Shown piece after piece: positions 20,630-29,775 of a DNA stretch of 64,000 nucleotides. Numbering within the stretch: position 1 is the stretch's first letter; every line of letters starts with the position of its first letter. Under the pieces are notes generated by a model that was not told the DNA's origin, did no database searches, and saw only the letters and a program-made list of their open reading frames with translations. Source of the stretch: Tuctoria greenei. Taxonomy: Eukaryota; Streptophyta; Magnoliopsida; Poales; Poaceae. The stretch lies in assembly GCA_036927565.1 (NCBI GenBank), contig JAYESD010000001.1:284033560-284097559 (forward strand). The letters run 5' to 3'. The position numbers and the translations under genes are program-made.

Positions 20630-20905
20630 AGCACATGAGAGACGAAAATTAAACAAGAGCATCTCCAATTTTTGACCTCCGGCAAAATGGACGGGCGAAT
20701 AAGAGACGCGCTTTATTAAGGCCCATTGCCGGTTTTGACCTCTGGAAAAAGGTAGATGGGCAAATGAGAGACGGGCATTATACAGGCTCGACTTTGATTT
20801 TTACCTATTTTTAGCTCTCGCGCACTCTCTGGCGAAAATTTTCGCGCAAAACTTAGTCGCGCTCTCTCGACCTAAGGAAGACACTCAAATGAGAGACGGG
20901 TGTTA
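20630..20905. repeat. GAGACG-rich repeat cluster, middle
   Basis: Direct repeats of ATGAGAGACGGGCATTATA type at about 20706, 20776 and 20892, each followed by a GACCTC/GACTTTGATTTTTACC-like stretch, plus GAGCATCTCCAA at 20660. Inverted relative to the right cluster, as expected for subterminal repeats of a DNA transposon. Confidence 0.6.
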
Positions 20906-21319
20906 TAGAGACATGTCTTCGAGTTTTTCTATTTTTATCTGTTGCACGCTCTATCCCAACCCTTGGCAAAAATTTTTAACTCTCGCGCGTTCTCTCAACC
21001 TAGAAACCGCAGCTTTTGAGCACGCCGCCATCGTCCCTCTTCCTCAACTCTCTCTTCATCATTGTCGCGCTGTCACCGTCGATTTTGATCCTGCCGTCGA
21101 CCCGGACCTTCATCATCAGAGAGTTGAGCATGCCGCCGCCTCAACCCCGACCTCAATAATCGGTATGAGCATGTCGCTGCTTTCACATAAGTGGAAATAT
21201 TCTCCGTGGTTGGTGTCCTAGAACACATTCATCTTCGTTGTTTGTTCAATGCAGAAGTAATGTATTTGTTTTGACCATCAATGTATATTATGAATTCTGA
21301 TTCGCAAAACCATGAAATA

Positions 21320-21397
21320 GCAGGAACTGTAGTTGACACTAGCATTTGTCATTCCAGTGAGTTTGATTTTTACTTCTACAGTCATGTTGAAATCAAG
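21320..21397 (+). pseudogene. Argonaute PIWI exon fragment 1
   Basis: Encodes AGTVVDTSICHSSEFDFYFY followed by SHVEIK, matching the plant Argonaute PIWI stretch GTVVDT.ICHPTEFDFYLCSH. The exon ends exactly before a GTACCT donor, at the place where plant AGO genes have an intron ahead of the GTSRPAHYHV exon. Upstream AGO exons are not seen. Argonautes bind small RNAs and the PIWI domain holds the slicer site. This is only a short captured piece and has no start or promoter of its own that I can see. Confidence 0.85.
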
Positions 21398-21487
21398 GTA
21401 CCTATGCGATAATTGGTGTCGCTCTCACGAGTTTTTGATATCAGACTATTAATGCATTAGTGGAATGTAAATTATTTGTTTTTTCAG

Positions 21488-21582
21488 GGGACAAGCACAT
21501 CAGCTCACTACCATGTCCTTTATGATGAGAACAATTTCTCTTTTGATGCTTTGCAGATGCTCACTAACTGTCTGTGCTACAA
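21488..21582 (+). pseudogene. Argonaute PIWI exon fragment 2
   Basis: After a TTTTCAG acceptor the frame reads GTSTSAHYHVLYDENNFSFD and then ALQMLTNCLCYK, with a GTAAGC donor splitting the last codon. It matches the exon with AHYHVLWDENNF, which carries the catalytic histidine region of the PIWI domain. Phase at both edges agrees with fragment 1 and with known AGO exon structure. The following AGO exon (YARCTRSVSIVPP) is absent. Together with fragment 1 it shows capture of two consecutive exons with the intron between them (21398-21487). Confidence 0.88.
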
Positions 21583-22154
21583 GTAAGCTCGGTTCTTCAT
21601 TCACGAACAGTTCCTGTGTTTATTACAATTGTATATCAATTTGTATCTAAGCCTTCAGATATTTGCTCTCTTATGTGACTGTTTAAGCGAATGTGACTGC
21701 AATTTGATAATGTTTTATATGATTTTAGTGATTTTATTGAATTTGAGGATGTCTCAGTCAGAGCATTAGAGACTATGAAGGCTCATCGTTAATAAAGTCA
21801 CTGATCGGGAGAATTTTCATTACGGTATACAGGATTAGATGATGACAGTTATGATGTGTGTAATTAGTTATTTTGTAATCAGGATGAACATAGAGGCATT
21901 CTTTGTGTAATTAGTATACTTGATAACCACGATTGACACTTTGTTGATATTTGATTGGTCAATATAATTTAAGGTGTGATCTTTTTTGTTATACATATGT
22001 TCATGTATGTGTATGTTGCTGACAGTGGTAATGCAGCTGTCAAATCCTGGCTAGCTTCAGGATGTGGGAGCATCTAATAGGAGACCCTATCTGTAAACAA
22101 TTCTCTCGGATTACCTAAATAAAAGAGACCAACTTCTTTAAAGCCCATCTCAGA
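21583..22154 (+). other. Spacer with one unassigned exon-like piece
   Basis: At about 21729-21788, after a TTTTAG acceptor, plus reads DFIEFEDVSVRALETMKAHR and then stops. It may be a captured exon of another gene; I do not recognise it with confidence. The rest is AT-rich and non-coding. Confidence 0.3.
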
Positions 22155-22650
22155 TCAGTCAACAAATCTGCAACGCACTAACATAAAAGTCCGTCTCGAA
22201 TCAGTCAATAAATCTGCGACGCGTTATATTAAAGCTTGCCTCGCATGTATGCTAATGGGCGACGAGCTAGTTGCTCGTCTCCTATGAATCCGTAAAACAC
22301 GTCTGGTATGACTCAAAGAAAGGAGACACACTATCCGTGGTGGAGCTAAGAAATTTTGCTAATGTGTTCACTTATGAATATATGTGTGAATTATGTATAA
22401 GTCTCCTTAATTTAATAGGTTCAAACTAGTAACAATAGGCTAATCATGTTTGCTTTACAAAAATTTATTGAGGTCACTAGAACCCAATGGTACTACTGAA
22501 GCTCTGCCACTGCGCACTATCTTTGAGCTTGTCTCGCACTTATGGTGATTAGCGACACGCTCGTCTCTGGTCTTTGATGACTATGTAATGCAAGACGCGA
22601 CGACGGAGACACACTGTTTGTTCGTCTCTATTTTTGATTTGAATTCGTCT
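22155..22650. repeat. CGTCTC-rich repeat cluster, right
   Basis: Two direct copies of a roughly 46-bp unit (ATCAGTCAACAAATCTGCAA / ATCAGTCAATAAATCTGCGA, about 22155-22245), then further TCGTCTC motifs at 22280, 22565, 22615 and 22635. Reverse complement of the middle cluster type. Confidence 0.6.
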
Positions 22651-22799
22651 CGAATGAGCCTACTGTTTCGAGAAATGCTCAAATTGACAATTAGGTGTGT
22701 AGAAGAAGAGCTCCAGTTAGCCCAACAACTTTCCGATGCACGATTCATACAGCGGTGGCGTTGAAGCTGCCACTCTGGGTGCTATCGCCAATGGGCTAA

Positions 22800-23345
22800 A
22801 TAAGATAAGCCTTCTTGTCGCGGGGCGCAGAAATGGTGAAGGGAGGGCACTGCCTGGTGGTAACATGGGCCAAAGTGCAAAGGCCGCTCCATTTTGGTGG
22901 GCTCGGCATAATCGGCCTCAAGGTTTCTGGCTGCACGCTGCGTCTGCGTCTGTGCTGGTTGTGGCTAGCACGCACCGATCCGGCCATGCCTTGGTCGCTC
23001 ATGCAGACACCTGTGTACGCCAGGACGAAGGAGCTCTTCCATGCATCAGTGTCCGTCGCGGTGGGCGATGGTCGGTCGACACTATTCTAGGTTGTTAACT
23101 GGCTGCAGGGCAGAAGCGTCGCCGAGCTATCCCCAAACCTAATCGAAGCTGTTCGCCCTAGGGTACGGAATAAGCGGGTGGTGGCTGAAGCACCGGAGAA
23201 TAATCGGAGCTGCACGACGGGACACCACCGCGGCGCGCTGACAGTGCAGACTATGATGGAATGCTTTCACGTTCGGTCCACGATCATCGACATCCAGCGG
23301 CACGAACAAGTGCCGGACAAATTCATACGGAAATGCGGTACGTGA
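22800..23345 (+). pseudogene. LINE (L1-type) reverse transcriptase C-terminal fragment
   Basis: On plus, the frame AFLSRGAEMVKGGHCLVVTW, then KVQRPLHFGGLGIIGLK, a long leucine/arginine block, VAVGDGRSTLF, a TAG where a Trp is expected, and VVNWLQGRSVAELSPNLI. These are the C-terminal RT and zinc-binding-like blocks typical of plant L1 LINE ORF2. Only this end is present and it has stops (also TAA before AFL). Same orientation as the captured gene pieces to its left. Confidence 0.75.
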
Positions 23346-24119
23346 TGCGCAGATGATATTTTTTTTTTGAGGGAGATGCGCAGATGATATTGACAACATG
23401 GGTGGTGCCAACTGTTTTTTGTTGAAACTGTGATGCTCGCTGGTGACTTCATGCATGATTGCGGTTATGAGTTTCAACAGTTTTTGAATTCTGACGGATT
23501 TTGGAGACCTTTTCGTGTACAATCATGAATCTCATCGCAATTGACATCCAAGTCCATGTATCACCTAAATATATGGCTTTGTACGTGGCTGTGGCTTATT
23601 CGTCTGCGTTTTTAGATTAAGTATACTTTGATTGCCAACAGAACATAACCGGGTGGTGTTGCAGTTGTGAGGCGTTTAGGTCTCATACGTAGACTTGTGA
23701 GTGATTGTGAGGTTGAGAGTGCGATCCTCTCACACCCCAATTTATTTTTCTACCATTTAGTTCCGTTTTGCCTTCAGTACAAATTCCCGCACTCTGAAGT
23801 GAAAGAAACCTTCTTTATTTTGTGTTATATAATATAGTTGTTCATTTGATCACTAGCCGGCCATCAGGCAGCACTTTGTTCCAAGAATTTTGCCTCCATC
23901 CCCAGTTCGGGGCTTTGGGAAAAAAAATTGCCACCTTCGTGAGATGATGGCTCGAAGAAAAGAGTCTTTTCTAGCTTTGATTATCAGCGCAAGTTGGGCA
24001 AATTGCTTGAGGGGGGCGCGGCTCAGGTCATGTGAGACTGCAACTGCCTCAATCCCACACTTGCAATTTGGATCTTAAATAAAAATACGATCATTCTTTC
24101 TCTCATCATTGAAAGAATC
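23346..24119. other. Unassigned stretch
   Basis: No convincing gene. Near 23346-23396 the 17-mer GATGCGCAGATGATATT occurs twice around a T-run and GAGGGA, resembling a small insertion duplication. The rest is mixed composition with no repeats I could place. Confidence 0.4.
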
Positions 24120-24611
24120 TGATGATTAGTGCTTAGCCCTAATGGAAATTAGAGATCGGCCTAAGTGAGGAAGAACAAAGAGCAAACACCAATCAACAGC
24201 TAATCTACTGGGATTGGAAGATGATGGACATACCTTCTCTAGTAGATGAATTGGCCGCCATAGAGTCTTGGCAGGGCACAAGCTGCTCCACCGATGTTGG
24301 TGCATACCCGACGATGAAGTGCCGCAACCGGGGCGGTGCAACACGATGGGAGAGCCTACCCGAGACTCCCTCCTCAAGATGATCGGTCCTCTGAGAATTT
24401 TGGTGGCTAGGGCGTATTTACATTGGATTGGTTTCTTAAGGGCGCCGGTGCCAAGATTATATAGAGAGGAAGTGCCCCAGGGGCTCACCCATCAACCGAA
24501 TCTGTTAGGGATTGGTGCTCCGATCAAGCACCTGGGAAGAGGAGGATTCCGGGTTGGTTACTATCGTAACCTTCCCCTAAATCTAGTGGCCAATTGATTT
24601 TATTCCTAACA
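24120..24611 (-). mobile_element. C2 3' LTR
   Basis: On minus it starts TGTTAGGAATAAAATC at 24611, right after the purine tract AAGGGGGTGAA. The probable other end is at 24120 or 24123 (...CACTAATCATCA). A TATA box (TATATAA on minus) is at 24458-24464. With no second LTR the left boundary is an estimate. Confidence 0.7.
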
Positions 24612-24806
24612 TTCACCCCCTTGATCACGGGTCACATAAACTGATTTCTAAACACATAGACTTTTGATATCATTTCCTCATGCTTGACATAATGGGAACA
24701 ACGCACCAAAACAACCAGTTATGTACTGCTTGTCTCGACGACCACATTACATCTTACACTAAGAAACATATCCTAAAACTTAATTTGGTCCCTAAGTATC
24801 AAGGTA
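24612..24806 (-). promoter_or_regulatory. C2 polypurine tract and 3' non-coding region
   Basis: AAGGGGGTGAATG on minus at about 24612-24624 adjoins the LTR start. The remainder down to the RNase H stop is non-coding. Confidence 0.65.
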
Positions 24807-25337
24807 TCATAGGTTATCCCTCAAACCCATACCGGTTACGTGTCTCCTGAACACGCTGGGTGAAAGACCTTTGGTTAGCATATCCGCGAGCATCTGCTCG
24901 GTACTGATATGCTCTAGACTGATGACATGATCTTGGATTCGTTCTTTCATAATGTAGTACTTAATGTCGATGTGTTTGGCAGCACCATTCGACTTATTGT
25001 TGTGAGAGTACACTACTTGAGGTTTGTTATCGCAGTATAGCTTAAATAGTTTCTCAATGCTGTCGACCACTCTAAATCTGAGTACGAATTTCTTAAGCCA
25101 CATAACCTATCCTTAAGCCTCATAGCAAGCAACAAACTCAGCATACATCGTGGATGATGTCATGATGGTTTGTTTGGAGCTTTTCCAAGAAATAGCTCCA
25201 TTCGCAAGGGTGAAAATGTAGCCTAATGTGGATTTTCTAGTATCCACGCACCCTGCAAAGTTTGAGTCTGAGTAATCCACTATTTCTAGTGAGTCTAATT
25301 TCCGATAAGTCAACATGTGGCTCTTAGTACCTTGCAC
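24807..25337 (-). pseudogene. C2 RNase H
   Basis: Two minus-strand frames, 25113-25337 (YSDSNFAGCVDTRKSTLGYI, then WKSSKQTIMTSSTMYAEFVA) and 24807-25103 (LYCDNKPQVV, HIDIKYYIMKER, ADMLTKGL). They hold the Asp, Glu and Asp positions of the copia RNase H that removes the RNA strand after reverse transcription. A stop near 25108 and shifted spacing separate them. Confidence 0.8.
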
Positions 25338-25340
25338 ATA

Positions 25341-26354
25341 TTATAGTGCTTTCTTAACTGCCTTCCAGTAGTCAGGTCCTAGATTGTCCTGATATCTGCC
25401 AAGCATCCTGGTTACATAAGCTAAGTCAGGGCAAGTACAAACTTGAGGATATTGAAGGCATCCGATAGCTGAAGCATAGGGAACTGCTTTCATCTGATCG
25501 ATTTCATATTGATTCTTAGGACACTGAAAGTTCCCAAACTTATCGCTCTTGACAATAGGAGCAGGTGTGGCCTTGCTCTTATGCATATTGTACCTTTTAA
25601 GTACATTCTCTAAGTACATCTTCTGTGAAAGACCTAATACCCCCTTAACTCTACCTCGATGAATCTCTATGCTCAAGACATAGGAGGCTTCACCTAGATC
25701 TTTCATATAAAAGTTCGAGGAAGGAACTTCTTAGTTTCTAATAGTAGATCAACGTTACTACTCGCAAGTAGTATGTCATCTACATAAAGCACGAGAAAGA
25801 TGAATTTCCCGTTTTTAAACTAATTGTATGTGCAATTGTCCTCCTCATTCTCATTAAACCCAAATTTTTTGATTGTTTCATCGAACTTGAGATACCATTG
25901 TCGTGAGGCTTATTTGAGTCCATAAATGGATTTCCTAAGTCAGCATCCCATGTTCTCCTTACACTTACGATGAAACCTTTCAGTTACATCATATAGACGT
26001 CCTCATTTAGATCCCCATTGAGAAACGCCATCCTAACATCCATCTAATATAATTCTAAGTCATAATGTGCTACTAATGCGCCATGATGATTCTGAACGAA
26101 TCCTTAGTTGAGATGGGTGAGAATGTCTCATTGTAATCAACACTCTCTCTTTGAGTGAAACCTTTTGCAACAAGTGTGGCTTTGTATTTTTCAATGTTCC
26201 CTCTGGAGTCACGTTTGATTTTGTAGACCCATTTAGAACCTACTATTTTGGCTCCTTTAGCAACTTCAACTAATTCCAAGATTTTGTTTGCATCCATAGA
26301 CCTCATCTCATCCTTCATGGCTTTACGCCACTTGGATGACCGAGGACTGCTCAT
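25341..26354 (-). pseudogene. C2 reverse transcriptase
   Basis: Copia RT broken into frames 26073-26354 (KWRKAMKDEM, GSKWVYKIKRDSRGNIEKYK, LVAKGFTQRESVDYNETFSP), a stop-rich middle, and 25341-25706 (MKDLGEASYVLSIEIHRGR onward). In the stretch between, at about 25795-25730, LYVDDILLASSNVD is readable, so the YVDD catalytic motif survives. The polypeptide is interrupted at several points. Confidence 0.8.
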
Positions 26355-26357
26355 AAC

Positions 26358-26640
26358 TTATTCAAATGAGGAGGGATCATCTTGCATTTGAAACTCTTCA
26401 CTTATATAGACCTCATAGTCAGCTTGTATTGCAAACCGTATGACTCTCTGAGATTTCCTAACTTGCGCATCATTTTGGGGCAGCTGTTGTTCCTCATTAG
26501 CGACAGCTGACTGAGGTTGCTCAGAAGGCTGAGCTGGCTCCTGTTGCACAGGAGCATCCCTATTTTCTATCGCTGATGGAGAACTAACAACAGGGGTTGC
26601 ACCACCATCAGCAGGCACTTGTGGTGCATCGATAGCAGGT
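26358..26640 (-). pseudogene. C2 integrase-RT linker
   Basis: 86-codon frame rich in Pro, Gln, Ala and Ser (QQEPAQPSEQPQSAVANEEQ), ending ADYEVYISEEFQMQDDPSSF. It is typical of the flexible region between integrase and RT in copia elements. No catalytic role. Confidence 0.65.
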
Positions 26641-27600
26641 AGAGTGAAGAATGATTCTTAAATCATAGGAGTGGGCACGTAGACCCGCCTCTCGTCAAGA
26701 TCAATCTCACATCTTACTGTGCTCCCCCTGATCATTGAATCCTCTAAGAAAAAGGTATTTCTCATTTCTATAAACTTTGTGTGTCTATCGGGACAGTAGA
26801 AATGAAAGCGCTTACTCTTATCTGGATAGCCAATAAAATGTCAGCTAACTGTTTTTGGATCCAACTTTCTTAAGTTGGTTTAAATATCTTAGCCTCAGCA
26901 GGACAGCCTCAGATGTGCAAGTATCTAAGTGAGAGCTTACGTCCAGTTCACATCTCATACGGTGTTTTTGACACTGCCTTAGTAGGGACCCGATTAAGCA
27001 AATGAATGGAGGTTTTTAACGTCTCCATCCACAAGTTAATCGGTAAGTCTGGGTAACTAAGCATGGATCTAACCATGTCCATTAGCGTACGGTTGCACCG
27101 TTTCGCTACTCCATTTTGCTGAGGTTAGCCCGGTGTAAAATACTGGGCGACTATGCCATGTTCTTGTAGGAACCGTGCAAACAGTCCTGGAACTTGGCCA
27201 TATGGGGTGTACCGACCGTATTACTCACCACCACGATCGGACCTGGCAACCTTTATCTTAGTGTTGTGCTGATTTTCAACTTCAGCCTTAAAGATCTTAA
27301 ATTTATCCAATGCTTCGGATCGATCCTTGATTGAATAAATGTAGCCATAACAAGTATAGTCATCCGTTAAAGTTATGAACGAGTCAAAACCTTTAACGGA
27401 GACTGTGGGAAAAGGGCCACAGATGTCTGTGTGTACTAATTCTAATACTCTCGTACTGCGTTTGGCGCCTTTTCTAATAGTCTTAGTGAATTTGCCTTTT
27501 ATGCAATCTATGCATTTTTCTGAATCCGTAAAGTCCAAACGAGGAAGAATCGATTGCGATACAAGTCGTTCAACTCTCCCCCTCGAAACATGGACTAAGT
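26641..27600 (-). pseudogene. C2 integrase
   Basis: The frame 27221-27538 has CIDCIKGKF from the zinc-binding N-terminus, then the core with HTDICGPF (first Asp) and VARSDRGGE (second Asp). Further down, out of frame, QQNGVA is followed by KRCNRTL at about 27120-27090. The third catalytic residue, normally Glu (VAERRNRTL), reads Lys. The C-terminal GCPAEAKIF block lies near 26910-26890. Broken and with a changed active site. Confidence 0.75.
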
Positions 27601-28100
27601 GACAGTGCTATAGTTTTGATGACGTTCCGGGATCGATTCTTTTGCGCTTGTGAAAGTCCGAGTCATTACGTGAGGAATTCTAAATGTCACTTATCTGATT
27701 CACATCACCATGCATAGATAGCAAATAAATTTGGTCTTGTCTGATAGCAAGACTCACAATCTTATTATTAAACTTAAAGAGACATTTGTCATTGCCAAAG
27801 TGGCATAAAAATCTATAATCATCTAAGCATGAAACTGATATTAAATTCCTCCTAACTGAGGGTCCATAGAGGACGTCATGAAGCACAAGTACAAAGCCAT
27901 CTCTAAGTACTAAGAAGATTTCTCCAATGGCTTCAACATGAGCTTCGTGACCATCAACAACTCTAATGCTCCTTTCTCCTCTTCTTAGGTTCCTCCTTAT
28001 ATTCAACCCCTACAACGAATGAGTAACGTGCACAATGACACCTGAGTCAATCCACCAAGTAGATGATGAATATTCTAAGTACAGGGCTTCATTAACTTAA
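27601..28100 (-). pseudogene. C2 protease region
   Basis: Frame 27680-28006 (108 codons) with NIRRNLRRGERSIRVVDGHE and VLHDVLYGPSVRRNLISVSC, the segment after the copia protease motif. The motif itself is displaced upstream: at about 28065-28020 the frame reads STWWIDSGVIVHVTHSL, with D-S-G intact, then a stop. Confidence 0.7.
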
Positions 28101-28606
28101 GTTACTAAATCCATACCTCTCTTATTGCACCACTTTAGAAAGCCAATGCAGTCTTTCTGTAAATGTCCCTTCTTTTTACAGAAGAAACACTTATCCTTAT
28201 CCACTTTCTCACCCTTGCTAGAGTGATCATGTGGGACCTTAGCTTTGCCCTTGTCCTTCTAAGGAATGCTGAGATTTGGCTTTGAAGAACAGGAGTTCTT
28301 CTTGCCCTTTCCACTCACGTAGTTGCTAGTGTAAACTCCGCGAGCGAACTAATTCTTTCCTCTTCTTGGACAGACACAACCATGAATTTATCTAAGTTTC
28401 ATTGCTCTAGCATAGAGTTTTAGTTGATGACAAATGGCTCAAATTCTTTTGGAAGTGAGGCGAAGATGACATGCACAAGGAATTCATCTTTGACCCCTAA
28501 GTCCATTGTCTTAAGCTTAGTAGCCATGCTTGTCATCCTAAGTATGTGATCTCTCACATTACCTCCAGTGAATTTCTCAGTGAAGAGCCTCTTGATACAC
28601 TGCAAG
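28101..28606 (-). pseudogene. C2 gag C-terminus
   Basis: Frame 28420-28605 (RLFTEKFTGGNVRDHILRMT, SLPKEFEPFVIN) is the C-terminal half of a UBN2-type gag. A zinc knuckle CFFCKKKGHLQKDC follows at about 28190-28150 in another frame. The N-terminal half is missing beyond 28606. Confidence 0.75.
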
Positions 28607-29101
28607 GATTCCGGTTTATCGCAACGAAAAAATTCGTCACAATAGGTCGTTTTTCGTCATAATAGGTCACTGTTGCAACCGAAAAGAGTGTGGCGGTAGT
28701 TTTTATAAATCGTCGTAATAATTCCAGTTGCGATAGTTTATTGCGACACCTTGACATCTGTAGCAAATAGTACAATATTGCAACAATTTATGGTATTGTG
28801 ATGATTTAACGTATTGCAACGATTTCACATTCGTGGAAAATAGTATGGTACTGCAACGATGTAACAGCCATGGCAAATAGTATGGTACTGCAACGGTTTA
28901 ATGTCCATGACAAATAGTATGTTATTGCAACGACTTCACATTCGTGGCAAATAGTATGGTACTACAATGATGTCATAACCGTGGCAAATAGTATGGTATT
29001 GTGACGGTTTAACGTTCGTGGCAAATAGTATTGCAACGACTTCTTATCTGTGACAATAGGTTCGTAATGCAACGTTTCTTGATCTATGGCAATATGTTTC
29101 T
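28607..29101. repeat. CACTA-like subterminal repeat block
   Basis: About ten degenerate copies of a 36-40 bp unit with the pattern CGTGGCAAATAGTATGGTACTGCAACG. It starts with CGCAACG/CGTCACAATAGG motifs near 28620. Such short, AT-rich, TTGCAACG-bearing arrays are typical of the ends of grass CACTA transposons, but no CACTA terminus or transposase is present. It sits between truncated C2 gag and the G3 LTR. Confidence 0.5.
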
Positions 29102-29775
29102 TGATGAGTAGGTTTAGGTCCGATCTTTCGAAAGGTATGTCGATTGGGGTGGAGAACTCGATGTTGATGATCCGCGGCACTCGAGCGGTTCGAGTACCCC
29201 TGCAATCACTACACCACGGCTCCGTTGGTTATCAACCGTGCTGCACATGCTTGACCTCGCTAAGAAGTCTAATCCCTGCAAGTGCAACCGAGAACACGAG
29301 CAAGAACGTCGAAGACACAATCTGAAATCGCAAAGTTGGGGTCTCACAAACCGTACAACGGCGATATTATTGATCTAAGGAAAACCCACCGAATATGACC
29401 GGTGGCTGCAGTATTTATAGGCTAGGGTTCGACCAAAACATGATTAGACGCGTCCCTAATGGACTCTTACGGGGTACAAGGCCCAAAGGCCCGATTCGGT
29501 GGTGCAACACCAGACAGATATCTGGACTCGACTTGTTTCGACAATTCCCAATGACTTCGGAAGAATTTTTAGGTGAGAACAGAACCATTGGAAAGTTTAT
29601 CTTCTCCTCTTTCCGCGGATATGTATAACGTCGAAAACGGAGTCCGTATGCCTCCTGGGCGTCCATTTTAAGGTGGACTGCTCCTGGACTCCGAGTTGAA
29701 CTCGAGTCCGAGTTGTAAACTGTTTCCATCAACTTGTGGACGCCCCAGCTGGTTCTCCATGCTCCCAAGGCCTCT
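29102..29775 (-). mobile_element. G3 3' LTR (inner boundary uncertain)
   Basis: 29102-29555 matches the 5' LTR almost base for base (TGATGAGTAGGTTTAGG..., AAAGGTATGTCGATTGGGG). The inner end on minus may lie at about 29775 (TGGGAGCATGG, after a purine-rich AACGAAAGAGGCC). If so, the C-terminus of the integrase frame (to 29668) runs into the LTR, as reported for CRM-type elements. A TATA-like TATAAAT on minus is near 29415. Confidence 0.65.

Larger units (their letters stand above)
19153..22690 (+). mobile_element. Gene-capture region (Pack-type DNA transposon, class uncertain)
   Basis: A segment holding exon-intron fragments of two unrelated plant genes (SUMO E2 and Argonaute), both on plus. 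It is punctuated by clusters of CGTCTC/GAGACG motifs: CGTCTC-type at about 19185-19275, GAGACG-type at 20630-20905, CGTCTC-type at 22155-22650. The last two clusters are inverted to each other (GAGACGCGCTTTATTAAGG near 20708 against a reverse complement starting GAGACGGACTTTTATG near 22180). That is the arrangement of subterminal repeats of a DNA transposon around the Argonaute part. I could not find clean terminal repeats or a target duplication. Mutator-like or CACTA-like are both possible; Helitron is less so. Confidence 0.55.
24120..28606 (-). mobile_element. C2 copia element, 5'-truncated
   Basis: Minus-strand Ty1/copia element of a family different from C1: 3' LTR 24120-24611, polypurine tract, then RNase H, RT, integrase, protease region and gag going right. 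It stops inside gag at 28606 where CACTA-like repeats begin. The 5' LTR, primer-binding site and gag N-terminus are absent. Many frameshifts; the RT resembles the Tork-type group (YASAIGCLQYPQVCTCPDLA block), but lineage is uncertain. Confidence 0.85.

Noticed and set aside
19475..21582. Functional host SCE1 and AGO genes
   Set aside because: Only parts of each are present, the E2 lacks its cysteine and has a stop, and the AGO part is two exons.
28620..29101. Regularly spaced repeats resembling a CRISPR array
   Set aside because: Units are degenerate, spacers are not unique, and all surroundings are plant retrotransposons. CACTA-like subterminal repeats explain it better.
29102..29555. Target-site duplication for G3
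   Set aside because: TTTCT on the left and ATGAC, TCCGC or GGAAT on the right do not match under any reasonable LTR boundary.
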